DNA of 45,400 nt from an uncultured Oscillospiraceae bacterium. Lineage in GTDB: Bacteria; Bacillota; Clostridia; Oscillospirales; Oscillospiraceae. The DNA lies in NCBI GenBank assembly GCA_910588495.1, contig CAJUPU010000012.1, forward strand, positions 28,020 through 73,419, written 5' to 3'. The notes below the pieces were generated by a model. It saw only the letters and a list, made by a program, of their open reading frames with translations. It did not search any database and had not been told where the DNA came from. Shown one piece after another: positions 16,531 through 24,671 of the stretch; position 1 is the stretch's first letter, and each line of letters begins with the position of its first letter. Both the position numbers and the translations under genes were made by a program.

Positions 16531-16545
16531 ATTGGTCGAACCAAA
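16531..16545 (+). promoter_or_regulatory. Candidate operator for the FadR-family lactate regulator
   Basis: ATTGGTCGAACCAAA fits the ATTGGTNNNACCAAT pattern bound by PdhR/LldR-type FadR-family proteins, except for its last base. It lies immediately downstream of the predicted larA start, where a bound repressor would block transcription. The likely binder is the regulator at 19516-20214. Confidence 0.7.
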
Positions 16546-16636
16546 AACGTTCCGTTTCGCCACCGTTCCGCTTTTGGCCCCAACGAGCCGCGTCCCCTCA
16601 AACCCATGCGTTATAACTGTGGGAGGAGTTGTAAAA

Positions 16637-17911
16637 ATGGCTGTTACCATCCCCTTTGGCCGGGCGGTCATGGAGCTTCGCGCCGGTCTGGACGGCGCCG
16701 AGGTGCTGGAGTCCCGCATCGGAGAGCTGGCCGCGGACCGGTCCGAGGACGACCTGGTCCGGGCCGCCATGGCCGCCCCCACCGGCACGCCCCCCCTGTG
16801 GGAGCTGGCGGCGGGGAAAAAGACCTGCACCATCATCATCAGCGACCACACCCGCCCCGTGCCCAGCAAGCACATCATCCCCTTCATGCTGGAGCAGCTG
16901 CGCCGGGGCAGCCCGGATATCCAGATCACCCTGCTGGTGGCCACCGGCTTCCACCGCCCCACCAGCACCGAGGAGCTGGTGGGCAAGCTGGGCCGGGACA
17001 TCGTGGAGCGCGAGCGCATCGTCATCCACGACAGCCGGGACGCCGCCTCCAACGTGAAGATCGGGGTGCTCCCCTCCGGCGCGGACTGCGTGATCGACCG
17101 CCTGGCGGTGGAGACCGACCTGCTCATCGCCGAGGGCTTCATCGAGCCCCACTTCTTCGCCGGGTTCTCCGGGGGCCGCAAGAGCGTGCTGCCCGGGGTG
17201 TGCGACCAGGTGACGGTGCTGGGCAACCACTGCTCCAAGTTCATCGCCTCCCCCTATGCCCGCACCGGCGTGCTGGACGGCAACCCCCTCCACCAGGACA
17301 TGCTGGCCGCGGCGGAGATGGCAAAGCTGGCCTACATCGTCAACGTGGTCATCGACGAGGACAAGAAGGTGGCCGCCGCCTTCGCCGGGGACCCGGTGGA
17401 GGCCCACCGCAGGGGCTGCGAGCTGCTGCTGGGCTACTGCCGGGTGCGGCCGGAGCAAAAGGGCGACATCGTGATCTCCAGCAACGGCGGATATCCCCTG
17501 GACCAGAACATCTACCAGAGCGTCAAGGGCCTCACCGCCGCCGAGGCCGCCGCCGCCCCCGGCGCCGTGCTCATCATGGTCAGCTCCTGCTCCGACGGCC
17601 ACGGCGGGGAGAGCTTCTACAACGCCCTCCACGACTGCCGCAGCCCCGAGCAGCTCACCGAGGAGATCCTGGCCACCCCCCAGGACCAGACCCGCCCCGA
17701 CCAATGGGAGTACCAGATCCTGGCCCGGGTGCTGTGCAAGCACCGGGTGATCTATGTCACCGACCCCGCCCAGCGCGCCACCATCGAGGGCATGAAGATG
17801 GAGTGGGCCCCCGACGTGGACGAGGCCCTGGCCCGGGCCCGCCGGGACAAGGGGGAGGACGCCCACCTGGTGGTCATCCCCAACGGGATCTCCGTCATGG
17901 TGACGGAATGA
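16637..17911 (+). CDS. larA: Nickel-dependent lactate racemase LarA
   Basis: An ATG behind GGGAGGAG gives 424 residues. LarA interconverts L- and D-lactate using a nickel-pincer nucleotide cofactor. All key residues of the Lactiplantibacillus enzyme are present with a constant offset of two: His106 (GFH), His172 (EPHFFAGFSGG), Lys182 (GGRKSVLPG, the cofactor attachment site) and nickel ligand His198 (GNH); DHTRP is at 70-74. Cofactor genes larB, larC and larE are not in the window and must be elsewhere. Some relatives act on other 2-hydroxyacids, but the neighbouring lactate permease and dehydrogenase favour lactate. glcD follows after 32 bases. Confidence 0.9.
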   Translation: MAVTIPFGRAVMELRAGLDGAEVLESRIGELAADRSEDDLVRAAMAAPTGTPPLWELAAGKKTCTIIISDHTRPVPSKHIIPFMLEQLRRGSPDIQITLLVATGFHRPTSTEELVGKLGRDIVERERIVIHDSRDAASNVKIGVLPSGADCVIDRLAVETDLLIAEGFIEPHFFAGFSGGRKSVLPGVCDQVTVLGNHCSKFIASPYARTGVLDGNPLHQDMLAAAEMAKLAYIVNVVIDEDKKVAAAFAGDPVEAHRRGCELLLGYCRVRPEQKGDIVISSNGGYPLDQNIYQSVKGLTAAEAAAAPGAVLIMVSSCSDGHGGESFYNALHDCRSPEQLTEEILATPQDQTRPDQWEYQILARVLCKHRVIYVTDPAQRATIEGMKMEWAPDVDEALARARRDKGEDAHLVVIPNGISVMVTE

Positions 17912-17943
17912 ACGGTCCAATTATTTTGTAAGGAGGCTTTCCC

Positions 17944-19365
17944 ATGGCACAGTATAACCAGCTCACCCCCGAGATCGTCGCCCAACTCCAGGCCGCGGCC
18001 CCCGGCCGCGTGGTGGTGGGCGGGGACGTCAACCCCGACTACGCCCGGGACGAGATGCCCATCTACGGCGTGAAGATGCCCGAGGTGTCCATCGACGCCA
18101 CCAGCACCGAGGAGATCGCCGCCGTCATGAAGATCTGCTATGAAAACAACATCCCCGTCACCACCCGGGGCGCGGGCACCGGCCTTGTGGGCGGCTGCAC
18201 CCCCATCTGCGGCGGCGTGGTCATCTGCACCATGAAGATGAACAAGATCCTGGGCTACGACCTGGAGAACTTCGCCGTCACCGTCCAGCCCGGCGTGCTG
18301 CTCCAGCAGCTGGCGGACGACGCCCTCACCCACGGCTGCATGTATCCCCCCGACCCCGGCGAGAAGATGGCCACCCTGGGGGGCAACGTGGCCACCAACG
18401 CCGGCGGGATGCGGGCGGTGAAGTACGGCGCCACCCGGGACTACGTGAAGGCCATGACCGTGGTGCTGCCCACCGGCGAGGTCACCAAATTCGGCGCCAC
18501 CGTGTCCAAGACCTCCTCCGGCTACAGCCTCACCAACCTGATCTGCGGCTCCGAGGGCACGCTGGCCATCATCACCGAGCTGACCCTGAAGCTGATCCCC
18601 GCCCCCAAGGCCACTGTCAGCCTCATGGCCCCCTTCGAGGACCTGAACGCCTGCATCTCCACCGTGCCCAAGGTGTTCATGGCCCACCTGAAGCCCCAGG
18701 CCCTGGAGTTCTTCGAGAAGGAGATCCTGATCTCCTCCGAGGAGTACCTGGGCAAGCAGGTGTTCCCCCGGAAGATCGACGGCGTGGAGGCCGGGGCCTA
18801 CCTGCTCATGACCTTCGACGGCGACAGCATGGACGAGCTGGACCCCCTGGTGGAGAAGGCCGCCGAGATGCTGGTGGAGGAGGGCGCGCTGGACGTGCTG
18901 GTGGCGGACACCGCCCCCAAGCTGAAGGACACCTGGGCCGCCCGGTCCTCCTTCCTGGAGGGCATCGAGGAGCAGACCAAGCTGCTGGACGAGTGCGACG
19001 TGGTGGTGCCCGTGAACAAGATCGCCGAGTACGTGGCCTACGTGGCCGCCGAGGGGGAGAAGTACGACTTCGAGGTGAAGTACTTCGGCCACGCCGGCGA
19101 CGGCAACCTGCACATCTACACCTGCTCCAACGACATGGACAAGGGCGAGTTCGAGGCCCAGGTGGAGCGGTTCTTCACCAGCATCTACGGCAAGACCGTG
19201 GAGCTGGGGGGCCAGATCTCCGGCGAGCACGGCATCGGCCTGGGCAAGGTGAAGTTCCTGGCCCAGGCGGTGGGCCCGGTGAACATGGCGCTGATGGAGG
19301 GCATCAAGCGGGTGTTCGACCCCAAGATGATCCTCAACCCCGGCAAGGTGTGCCATATGCTCTGA
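17944..19365 (+). CDS. FAD-linked D-lactate/glycolate dehydrogenase (GlcD/LctD type)
   Basis: The 473-residue protein has an N-terminal PCMH FAD-binding domain (PVTTRGAGTGLVGG near 77-90, ATLGGNVATNAGGM and the CGSEGTLAI signature) and a C-terminal FAD-oxidase domain ending GEHGIGLGKVKFL and FDPKMILNPGK. The YFGHAGDGNLHIY segment is the substrate and metal site. It oxidises D-lactate or glycolate to the 2-oxoacid. In acetogens LctD works with EtfAB in electron bifurcation; no etf genes are adjacent here, so the electron acceptor is unclear. It follows larA in the same operon, which would supply the D-isomer, and starts after AAGGAGG. Confidence 0.9.
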   Translation: MAQYNQLTPEIVAQLQAAAPGRVVVGGDVNPDYARDEMPIYGVKMPEVSIDATSTEEIAAVMKICYENNIPVTTRGAGTGLVGGCTPICGGVVICTMKMNKILGYDLENFAVTVQPGVLLQQLADDALTHGCMYPPDPGEKMATLGGNVATNAGGMRAVKYGATRDYVKAMTVVLPTGEVTKFGATVSKTSSGYSLTNLICGSEGTLAIITELTLKLIPAPKATVSLMAPFEDLNACISTVPKVFMAHLKPQALEFFEKEILISSEEYLGKQVFPRKIDGVEAGAYLLMTFDGDSMDELDPLVEKAAEMLVEEGALDVLVADTAPKLKDTWAARSSFLEGIEEQTKLLDECDVVVPVNKIAEYVAYVAAEGEKYDFEVKYFGHAGDGNLHIYTCSNDMDKGEFEAQVERFFTSIYGKTVELGGQISGEHGIGLGKVKFLAQAVGPVNMALMEGIKRVFDPKMILNPGKVCHML

Positions 19366-19373
19366 TCGAAACG

Positions 19374-19412
19374 GACCGGCGGCGGGCCAACGCCCGCCGC
19401 CGGTCCTTCTTT
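19374..19412 (+). terminator. Terminator after larA-glcD
   Basis: A perfect 13-bp stem (19374-19386 with 19393-19405) is followed by CTTCTTT. The regulator downstream therefore needs its own promoter. Confidence 0.85.
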
Positions 19413-19453
19413 GCCGCGGCAAAGTGTTATTTTGCCAAATCTGGGAAAACTGC

Positions 19454-19482
19454 TTGTATCGGCGTGGAGAACATGTTATCCT
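19454..19482 (+). promoter_or_regulatory. Promoter of the FadR-family regulator
   Basis: TTGTAT (19454-19459), a 17-base spacer and TATCCT (19477-19482) lie 33 bases before the start codon. Confidence 0.55.
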
Positions 19483-19515
19483 ATCAGCAATCGCACCAAA
19501 AGGAGACATCGTTCC

Positions 19516-20214
19516 ATGGCAGAGAGAAACGAGCGGGCCTATGAAAAGGTCATCGAACACATCAAAAGCGAGATCTGGCAGGGCACGCTGAAGCGGGGGG
19601 AGCGCCTGCCCCCCGAGCGGGAGCTGGCCGAGTCCCTGGGGGTGAGCCGCAACTCCGTGCGGGAGGCGATCCGCACCCTCAGCCTGCTGGGCTTCGTGTC
19701 CAGCACCCAGGGGGCGGGCAATTTCGTCACCTGCGACATCGAGCAGAACCTGCGGGAGAGCCTGCGGATGATGGTGCTGCTGGGGGAGACCAACTACCTC
19801 CAGATCAGCCAGCTGCGCCGGGGGCTGGAGAGCGAGAACGCCCGGCTGGCCGCCGAGCGGATCGCCCCCAAGCAGGGGGCCCGACTGCGGGAGCTGGCCC
19901 AGCTCATGCGGGAGGAGCCGGACCCCCAGCAGGCGTCCCGCTACGACCAGGAGTTCCACCTGCTGCTGTGCGACGCGTCGGGCAACCGGCTGATCAAGTC
20001 CCTGTTCGCCGCCATGCTGTCCACCATCAACGACTTCATCAGCACCATGTACGTGCGCATCGTGGCCGATCCCGACCAGGCCGAGGCCCTCCACGCCGCC
20101 CACCAGCGGCTGGCGGACGCCCTGGCCGCCCGGGACGGCGCCGCCGCCGCCCTGGCCATGTACGGCCACTTCGAGGTGGTGGACGCCTCCATCCGCCGGG
20201 AGCAGCTGTTCTGA
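19516..20214 (+). CDS. GntR-family (FadR subfamily) regulator of the lactate locus
   Basis: An ATG behind AAGGAG gives 232 residues. An N-terminal winged helix-turn-helix carries the GntR signature LPPERELAESLGVSRNSVRE (about 32-51). An all-helical FCD ligand domain follows, with the metal/ligand-site pattern of Asp in RYDQEFHLLL and later His in DALAARDGAAAA-MYGHFE. Relatives LldR and PdhR bind lactate or pyruvate and recognise ATTGGT-N3-ACCAAT sites, a match for which precedes larA. It is likely a lactate-responsive repressor of larA-glcD and perhaps lctP. It has its own promoter, separated by a terminator. Confidence 0.9.
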   Translation: MAERNERAYEKVIEHIKSEIWQGTLKRGERLPPERELAESLGVSRNSVREAIRTLSLLGFVSSTQGAGNFVTCDIEQNLRESLRMMVLLGETNYLQISQLRRGLESENARLAAERIAPKQGARLRELAQLMREEPDPQQASRYDQEFHLLLCDASGNRLIKSLFAAMLSTINDFISTMYVRIVADPDQAEALHAAHQRLADALAARDGAAAALAMYGHFEVVDASIRREQLF

Positions 20215-20247
20215 CGGCTCCGGCGGCGCAAAGAGTGGCCGGAGCCG
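20215..20247. terminator. Hairpin between convergent regulator and kinase genes
   Basis: Arms CGGCTCCGGC (20215-20224) and GCCGGAGCCG (20238-20247) form a 10-bp stem starting at the first base after the regulator stop. There is no T-tract, so termination is uncertain. Confidence 0.45.
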
Positions 20248-20280
20248 GGGGTGTCCCAGCGCCGGCCGCTCCAGCCGTCC

Positions 20281-21246
20281 TCAGCCCAGCAGGGCCTCCA
20301 CCTCCGCCCGCTCGGGCATGGAGCGGATGGCCCCCTTCCGGGTGGTGACGAGATAGGCCGCCGTGTTGGCGAAGCGGAGCATCTGCGTCAGATCCTCCTG
20401 GGTCAGCCCGTCCAGGCCCCGCTCCAGCACGAAATTGAGCACGCCGGCGCAGAAGGTGTCCCCCGCCCCGGTGGTCTCGATGGTGCCCCCCAGCTTGCAG
20501 GCGGGGACGAACACCCGCAGGTCCTCATAGTAGGAATAGCTGCCCTCCGCCCCGGCGGTGACGTTGAACAGCCGGATGTTGGGATACCTCCCCCGGAGGA
20601 TGGCCGCGCCCTTGTCGAAGTCCGTCTCTCCCGTCATGAACTCCAGCTCGTTGTCCGCGATCTTCAGCACGTCGCACCGGGCCAGGCCGTATTCGATCTG
20701 CCCCTTGGCCTCGTCCAGGCTGTCCCACAAAGGCGGGCGCAGGTTGGGGTCGAAGGAGAGGATGGCCCCGTTGTCCTTCGCGTGGGCGATGGCCCTGCGG
20801 GTGGCCGCGCGCACCCCCTCGTGGGTCATGGACAGGGTGCCGAAGTGGAAGATCCGGCTGTCCGCGATCGCGTCCAGGGGCAGCTCGTCCTCCCGCAGCA
20901 GCATGTCCGCCCCCGGGGCGCGGTAGAAGGAGAAGTCCCGGTCGCCGTTCTCGAAGGTCTTGACGAAGGCCAGGGTGGTCCGGGCGTCCTTGTCGAACAC
21001 CAGGTGGTCCATGCAGATGCCCGCCTCCAGCGCCACATCCCGCAGCAGGTGGCCGAACATGTCCTCCCCCACCTTGCCCACGAAGGCGCAGGAGCGCCCC
21101 AGCTTGGCCAGCATGGCCAGCACGTTGCAGGGCGCGCCGCCGGGATTGGCCTCGAACAGGCCGTTGCCCTGGCCGCTTTTGCCGTTCTCCGTGAAGTCGA
21201 TCAGAAGCTCCCCCAGAGCGGTGACATCAAAGGTCTTGTGCGTCAT
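20281..21246 (-). CDS. PfkB-family sugar kinase, probable fructokinase
   Basis: The ATG at 21246 lies 8 bases after GGAGG and gives 321 residues; an ATG five codons upstream overlaps that site. It is a ribokinase/PfkB-fold kinase: ALGELLIDF at the N-terminus, substrate-binding NPGGAPCNVLAMLAKLG (about 34-50), and the C-terminal GAGDTFCAGVLNFVLE with catalytic Asp in TTGAGDTF. The family phosphorylates fructose or related sugars with ATP; the exact sugar cannot be told. It is monocistronic, with a near-consensus promoter, and divergent from the metal-chelate transporter operon. Confidence 0.88.
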   Translation of the reverse strand: MTHKTFDVTALGELLIDFTENGKSGQGNGLFEANPGGAPCNVLAMLAKLGRSCAFVGKVGEDMFGHLLRDVALEAGICMDHLVFDKDARTTLAFVKTFENGDRDFSFYRAPGADMLLREDELPLDAIADSRIFHFGTLSMTHEGVRAATRRAIAHAKDNGAILSFDPNLRPPLWDSLDEAKGQIEYGLARCDVLKIADNELEFMTGETDFDKGAAILRGRYPNIRLFNVTAGAEGSYSYYEDLRVFVPACKLGGTIETTGAGDTFCAGVLNFVLERGLDGLTQEDLTQMLRFANTAAYLVTTRKGAIRSMPERAEVEALLG

Positions 21247-21282
21247 ATGCCGCGCCTCCATTTCTCGATCGTTGGTCTTTCT

Positions 21283-21311
21283 ATCATACCCGCATCCTCC
21301 CCCGATGTCAA
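21283..21311 (-). promoter_or_regulatory. Promoter of the PfkB kinase gene
   Basis: Minus strand: TTGACA (21311-21306), a 17-base spacer and TATGAT (21288-21283), 37 bases from the start codon. Confidence 0.8.
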
Positions 21312-21354
21312 TGCCCTCCCCCGCCCACCATTTTCAGAAGAGAGGTCCCATCCC

Positions 21355-22308
21355 ATGAGACAGATCTGTGCCGCCGCCCTCCTCCTGGCCCTGCTGCTGC
21401 CCGGCTGCGCCGCCGGCCCCCAGCCCTCCGCCGCCCCCAGCCCCGCCCCCCAGGCTCCGGACACCGTGTCCTTCACCGACGATCTGGGCCGGACGCTGGA
21501 GCTCCCCCGCCCCCGGCGGGCCGCCGCCCTGATCGGCAGCTTCGCCGACATCTGGTGCCTGGCCGGGGGAAAGGACACCCTGATCGCCGCCGCCGGGGAC
21601 GCCTGGACCAACTTCGATCTGGGGCTGGACCGGTCCGTGGCCGACCTGGGGTCGGTGAAGGAGCCCAGCCTGGAGGTCCTGCTGGCCGCCCGGCCCGACT
21701 TCATCCTGGCCAGCGTCAACACCGCCGCCGACGTGGAGCTGCTGCCCACCTTCGAGGCCGCGGGCATCCCCGTTGCCTATTTTGAGGTGGACGATATCCA
21801 GGACTACCTGCGTATGCTGGATATATGCGCCCGGCTCACCGGCTGTCCGGAGAACTACCGGCTCTACGGCCTGCAGGTGAAGGAGCGGGCGGACCGGGCC
21901 GCGGCCCGGCAGGACGGCTCCGCCCCCAGGGTGCTGTATGTGCGGGCCTCCGGCTCGTCGGTGAAGGTGAAGAACAGCCAGGGCAGCGTACTGGGGGAGA
22001 TGCTGGCCGACCTGGGCTGCGTCAACGTGGCGGACGGGGAGGGCGCCCTGCTGGAGGACCTGAGCATCGAGGGGATCGCGGCCGCCGACCCGGACCATAT
22101 CTTCGCCGTCCTCCAGGGAGCGGACAAGGACAAGGCCCAGGCCGCCCTGGAGCGCGCGCTGCTGTCCAACCCCGCCTGGTCCGCCCTCCGGGCGGTGCGG
22201 GAGGGCCGGTTCCACACCCTGGACCACACCCTTTACAACGTGAAGCCCAATGCCCGCTGGGGGGAAGCCTATGAGCAGCTTGCCGACATCCTATATCCCG
22301 CGCCGTAA
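21355..22308 (+). CDS. Metal-chelate/cobalamin-type ABC substrate-binding lipoprotein
   Basis: An ATG behind AGAGGTCCC gives 317 residues with a lipoprotein signal ending in LLPGC (lipidated Cys18). A Pro/Ala-rich linker and a class-III (BtuF/FhuD-like) binding domain follow: TDDLGRTLELPRPRRAAAL is the usual first strand pair (seen as TDDLGRTLELP), and a long backbone helix joins two lobes. Ligands in this family are cobalamin, haem or ferric siderophores; the sequence does not decide. Linkage to two tetrapyrrole genes suggests a corrinoid, haem or iron. Only 108 bases separate it from the divergent kinase gene, which leaves no room for a cobalamin riboswitch, and I see no clear promoter. Confidence 0.85.
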   Translation: MRQICAAALLLALLLPGCAAGPQPSAAPSPAPQAPDTVSFTDDLGRTLELPRPRRAAALIGSFADIWCLAGGKDTLIAAAGDAWTNFDLGLDRSVADLGSVKEPSLEVLLAARPDFILASVNTAADVELLPTFEAAGIPVAYFEVDDIQDYLRMLDICARLTGCPENYRLYGLQVKERADRAAARQDGSAPRVLYVRASGSSVKVKNSQGSVLGEMLADLGCVNVADGEGALLEDLSIEGIAAADPDHIFAVLQGADKDKAQAALERALLSNPAWSALRAVREGRFHTLDHTLYNVKPNARWGEAYEQLADILYPAP

Positions 22309-23284
22309 GGGGCGGGCCCTGGCGGGGCTGGGCGCCCTGGCTCTCCTCTGCGCCCTGTTGAGCCTGTGCCTGGGGGCGGTGCCCGTCCCCCCGGGGGACA
22401 TCCTGCCCGCCCTGCTGGGCCGGGGGGAGGACAGCGCCGTCCAGATCGTCCGCTACGCCCGCCTGCCCCGGACCTGCGCCTGCCTGCTGGCCGGGTCCGC
22501 CCTGGCGGTGTCCGGCGCGGTGATCCAGGGGGTGCTGGGCAACCCCTTGGCCGCCCCCAACATCATCGGCGTCAGCTCCGGGGCGGGGCTGGGGGCGGCG
22601 GTGTGCGGGGCGCTGGCCCCGGCCATGGCCGCCGCCGTCCCCGCCGCCGCCTTCGCCGGGGCGCTGGCGGCGGTGCTGCTGGTGCTGTTCATCGGGGAGC
22701 GCACCGGCGCCTCCAGGCTCACCCTGGTGCTGGCGGGGGTGGCCGTGTCCGGCATGTTCGGCGCGTGCACCGACGCGGTGGTCGCCCTCGTCCCCGACGC
22801 CCTGGCGGGCTGGTCCGACTTCCGGACCGGCGGGCTGGCCAACCTGTCCATGGCCCGGATCGCCCCCGCCTTCTGGACGATCCTGCCCGCCCTGGCCCTG
22901 GTGTTCGCCCTGGCGGGGGAGATGGACGTGCTGCTGCTGGGGGCGGACACCGCCCAGAGCCTGGGCCTGCGCTATAAGCCCCTGCGGCTGCTCCTGCTGG
23001 CCCTGGCCGCCGCCCTGGCCGGGGCGGCGGTGAGCTTCTCCGGCCTGATCGGCTTCGTGGGCCTCATCGTCCCCCACATCATGCGCCGCCTGGTCGGCGA
23101 GGACAGCCTGCCCCTGCTGGCCGGGTGCGCCCTGGGGGGCGCGGCCTGCCTCACCCTGTGCGATCTGCTCGCCCGGCTGCTCTTCGCCCCCTACGAGCTG
23201 CCGGTGGGCATCGTGCTCAGTCTGGCCGGGGGGCCCTTCTTCCTCTGGCTGCTCCTGCGGCGGAGAGGGGGGCGGGCCCTGTGA
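22271..23284 (+). CDS. FecCD/BtuC-family ABC permease
   Basis: The start at ATG 22271 overlaps the binding-protein gene by 38 bases and has a GGGGGGAAG ribosome site; 337 residues. It has about ten membrane helices, as in BtuC and FhuB. Conserved segments are RLPRTCACLLAGSALAVSGAVIQG (seen as RLPRTCACLLAG), GNPLAAPNIIGVSSGAGLGA, and the cytoplasmic coupling region GLIGFVGLIVPHIMRRLVG. It forms the transmembrane channel dimer for the lipoprotein at 21355 and the ATPase at 23281. Confidence 0.92.
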   Translation: MSSLPTSYIPRRKGRALAGLGALALLCALLSLCLGAVPVPPGDILPALLGRGEDSAVQIVRYARLPRTCACLLAGSALAVSGAVIQGVLGNPLAAPNIIGVSSGAGLGAAVCGALAPAMAAAVPAAAFAGALAAVLLVLFIGERTGASRLTLVLAGVAVSGMFGACTDAVVALVPDALAGWSDFRTGGLANLSMARIAPAFWTILPALALVFALAGEMDVLLLGADTAQSLGLRYKPLRLLLLALAAALAGAAVSFSGLIGFVGLIVPHIMRRLVGEDSLPLLAGCALGGAACLTLCDLLARLLFAPYELPVGIVLSLAGGPFFLWLLLRRRGGRAL

Positions 23285-24036
23285 TCCAGCTCAGAGACCT
23301 GTCCGCCGGATACGGCGGGCGGGACGTGGTCCACGGCGTGACGCTGGACTTCCCCCCGGGGCGGGTGCTGGCCCTGCTGGGGCCCAACGGCTGCGGCAAG
23401 AGCACCCTTTTGCGCGCCGCCCTGGGCCTGCTGCCCAGGAGCGGGGGACAGGTGCTCCTGGACGGCGCGCCCCTGGAGTCCCTCTCCCCCCGCCGGCGGG
23501 CGCTCATGGCGGCCTACCTACCCCAGTCCCGCCCCACCCCCAACATCACCGCCTATAAGATGGTGCTCCACGGCCGCTTCCCCCACCTGTCCTACCCCCG
23601 GCGCTGCCGCAGGGAGGACTATGAGGCGGCGGACCGGGCCCTTCGCTGGGCGGACGCCGCCGACGTGGCCCCCCGCCCCATGGGGGAGCTGAGCGGGGGC
23701 CAGCGGCAGAAGGTCTATCTGGCCATGGCCCTGGCCCAGCAGGCCCCCACCCTGCTGATGGACGAGCCCACCACCTTCCTGGACGTGGGCCACCAGCTGG
23801 AGGTGATGGCGGCGGCCCGGCGGCTGGCCCAGGAGGGCCGGGCGGTGGTGATGGCGGTCCACGACCTGCCCCTGGCCATGCGGGGGGCGGACGACATCGC
23901 CCTGCTGGACGGGGGGCGGCTGGCCGCCTGGGGGACGGCGGAAGAGGTGTACGCCTCGGGGGCGCTGGACCGGGCCTTCGGCGTGGCCCTGCGCCGGGTG
24001 GCCACCCAGTCCGGCTGGCAGTACTATTACGGTTAG
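23281..24036 (+). CDS. FepC/BtuD-family ABC ATPase
   Basis: A GTG start overlaps the permease stop (GTGA) and gives 251 residues. Walker A GPNGCGKS is at 35-42, the ABC signature LSGGQ at 137-141 and Walker B LLMDEP from 158, with the switch His in AVHDLPLAM. It energises import through the adjacent permease. The length and TPNITAYKMVLHGRFPH segment are usual for the metal-chelate importer ATPases. It is the third gene of the operon; the next gene begins 11 bases later. Confidence 0.94.
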   Translation: MIQLRDLSAGYGGRDVVHGVTLDFPPGRVLALLGPNGCGKSTLLRAALGLLPRSGGQVLLDGAPLESLSPRRRALMAAYLPQSRPTPNITAYKMVLHGRFPHLSYPRRCRREDYEAADRALRWADAADVAPRPMGELSGGQRQKVYLAMALAQQAPTLLMDEPTTFLDVGHQLEVMAAARRLAQEGRAVVMAVHDLPLAMRGADDIALLDGGRLAAWGTAEEVYASGALDRAFGVALRRVATQSGWQYYYG

Positions 24037-24047
24037 GAGGGGTCCCT

Positions 24048-24671
24048 GTGGCCTATTTCCCCTTTTTTGTGGACATTTCCGACGGCGACGGCCTGATCGT
24101 GGGCGGCGGGCGGGTGGCCCTGCGGAAGATCGAGAAGCTGCTCCCCTACGCCCCCCGGCTGACGGTGTGCGCCCCCTCTTTCCTGCCGGAGATGGAGGCC
24201 GTCCCCGGCCTGACCCTGGTGCGGGGGCCCTTCCGATCCGCCATGGTCGATGATAAACTGTTCGTCATCGCCGCCACCAGCGACGACGCGCTCAATTCGG
24301 AGATCGCCGCCCTCTGCCGGGAAAAGCGCGTCCCCGTCAACGTGGTGGACGACCGGGAGAAGTGCACCTTCCTGTTCCCGGCCCTGGTGAAGCGGGGGCC
24401 GCTGTCCATCGGGATCTCCACCGGCGGGGCCAGCCCCAGCGGGGCGGTGTACTGGAAGGGGGAGATCGACCGGCTCGTCCCCGAGGACGCCGGGGAACTG
24501 CTGGCCTACCTGGACGGTCTGCGGGAGACGGTCAAGGACGCCGTCCCCGACGGGATGGCGCGGGCGGCGGTGTTCTCCATCCTGTTTGACACCTGCCTGG
24601 AGAAGGGCTGGCCGCTGAGCGACGAGTGGCTGGACGGCCTGCTGGGCGGACTGAAGGAGGGATCGCCATGA
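24048..24671 (+). CDS. Precorrin-2 dehydrogenase (CysG N-terminal/Met8p-like)
   Basis: A GTG start behind TTAGGAGG gives 207 residues. The NAD-binding Rossmann motif VGGGRVALRKIEKLL lies near residue 18, followed by VNVVDDREKCTFLFPALVKRGPLSIGISTGGASP (seen as VVDDREKCTFLFPA and IGISTGGASP), the family signature that includes the catalytic Asp. It oxidises precorrin-2 to sirohydrochlorin, the precursor of sirohaem and, in anaerobes, of cobalamin. The ferrochelatase function of full Met8p is possible but not proven. Its stop overlaps the cobA start (ATGA). Confidence 0.92.
   Translation: MAYFPFFVDISDGDGLIVGGGRVALRKIEKLLPYAPRLTVCAPSFLPEMEAVPGLTLVRGPFRSAMVDDKLFVIAATSDDALNSEIAALCREKRVPVNVVDDREKCTFLFPALVKRGPLSIGISTGGASPSGAVYWKGEIDRLVPEDAGELLAYLDGLRETVKDAVPDGMARAAVFSILFDTCLEKGWPLSDEWLDGLLGGLKEGSP

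Larger units (their letters stand above)
16239..16636. promoter_or_regulatory. Divergent control region of the lactate locus
   Basis: This 398-base gap between lctP and larA is AT-rich in its right half. On the minus strand a TATAAT (16377-16372) is a plausible lctP -10, with a poor -35. The lctP leader contains an 8-bp hairpin (16338-16360, GGCCCCAG/CTGGGGCC). On the plus side lie the larA promoter and a FadR-type operator, listed separately. Confidence 0.6.

Noticed and set aside
20251..21354. N-terminal extension of the ABC binding-protein frame by 368 codons
   Set aside because: The extension is antisense to the PfkB kinase; the lipoprotein signal and ribosome site define the start at 21355.
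21247..21354. Cobalamin riboswitch before the metal-chelate transporter
   Set aside because: The 108-base gap is too short and shows no conserved B12-box-like sequence; it is mostly occupied by the divergent kinase promoter.
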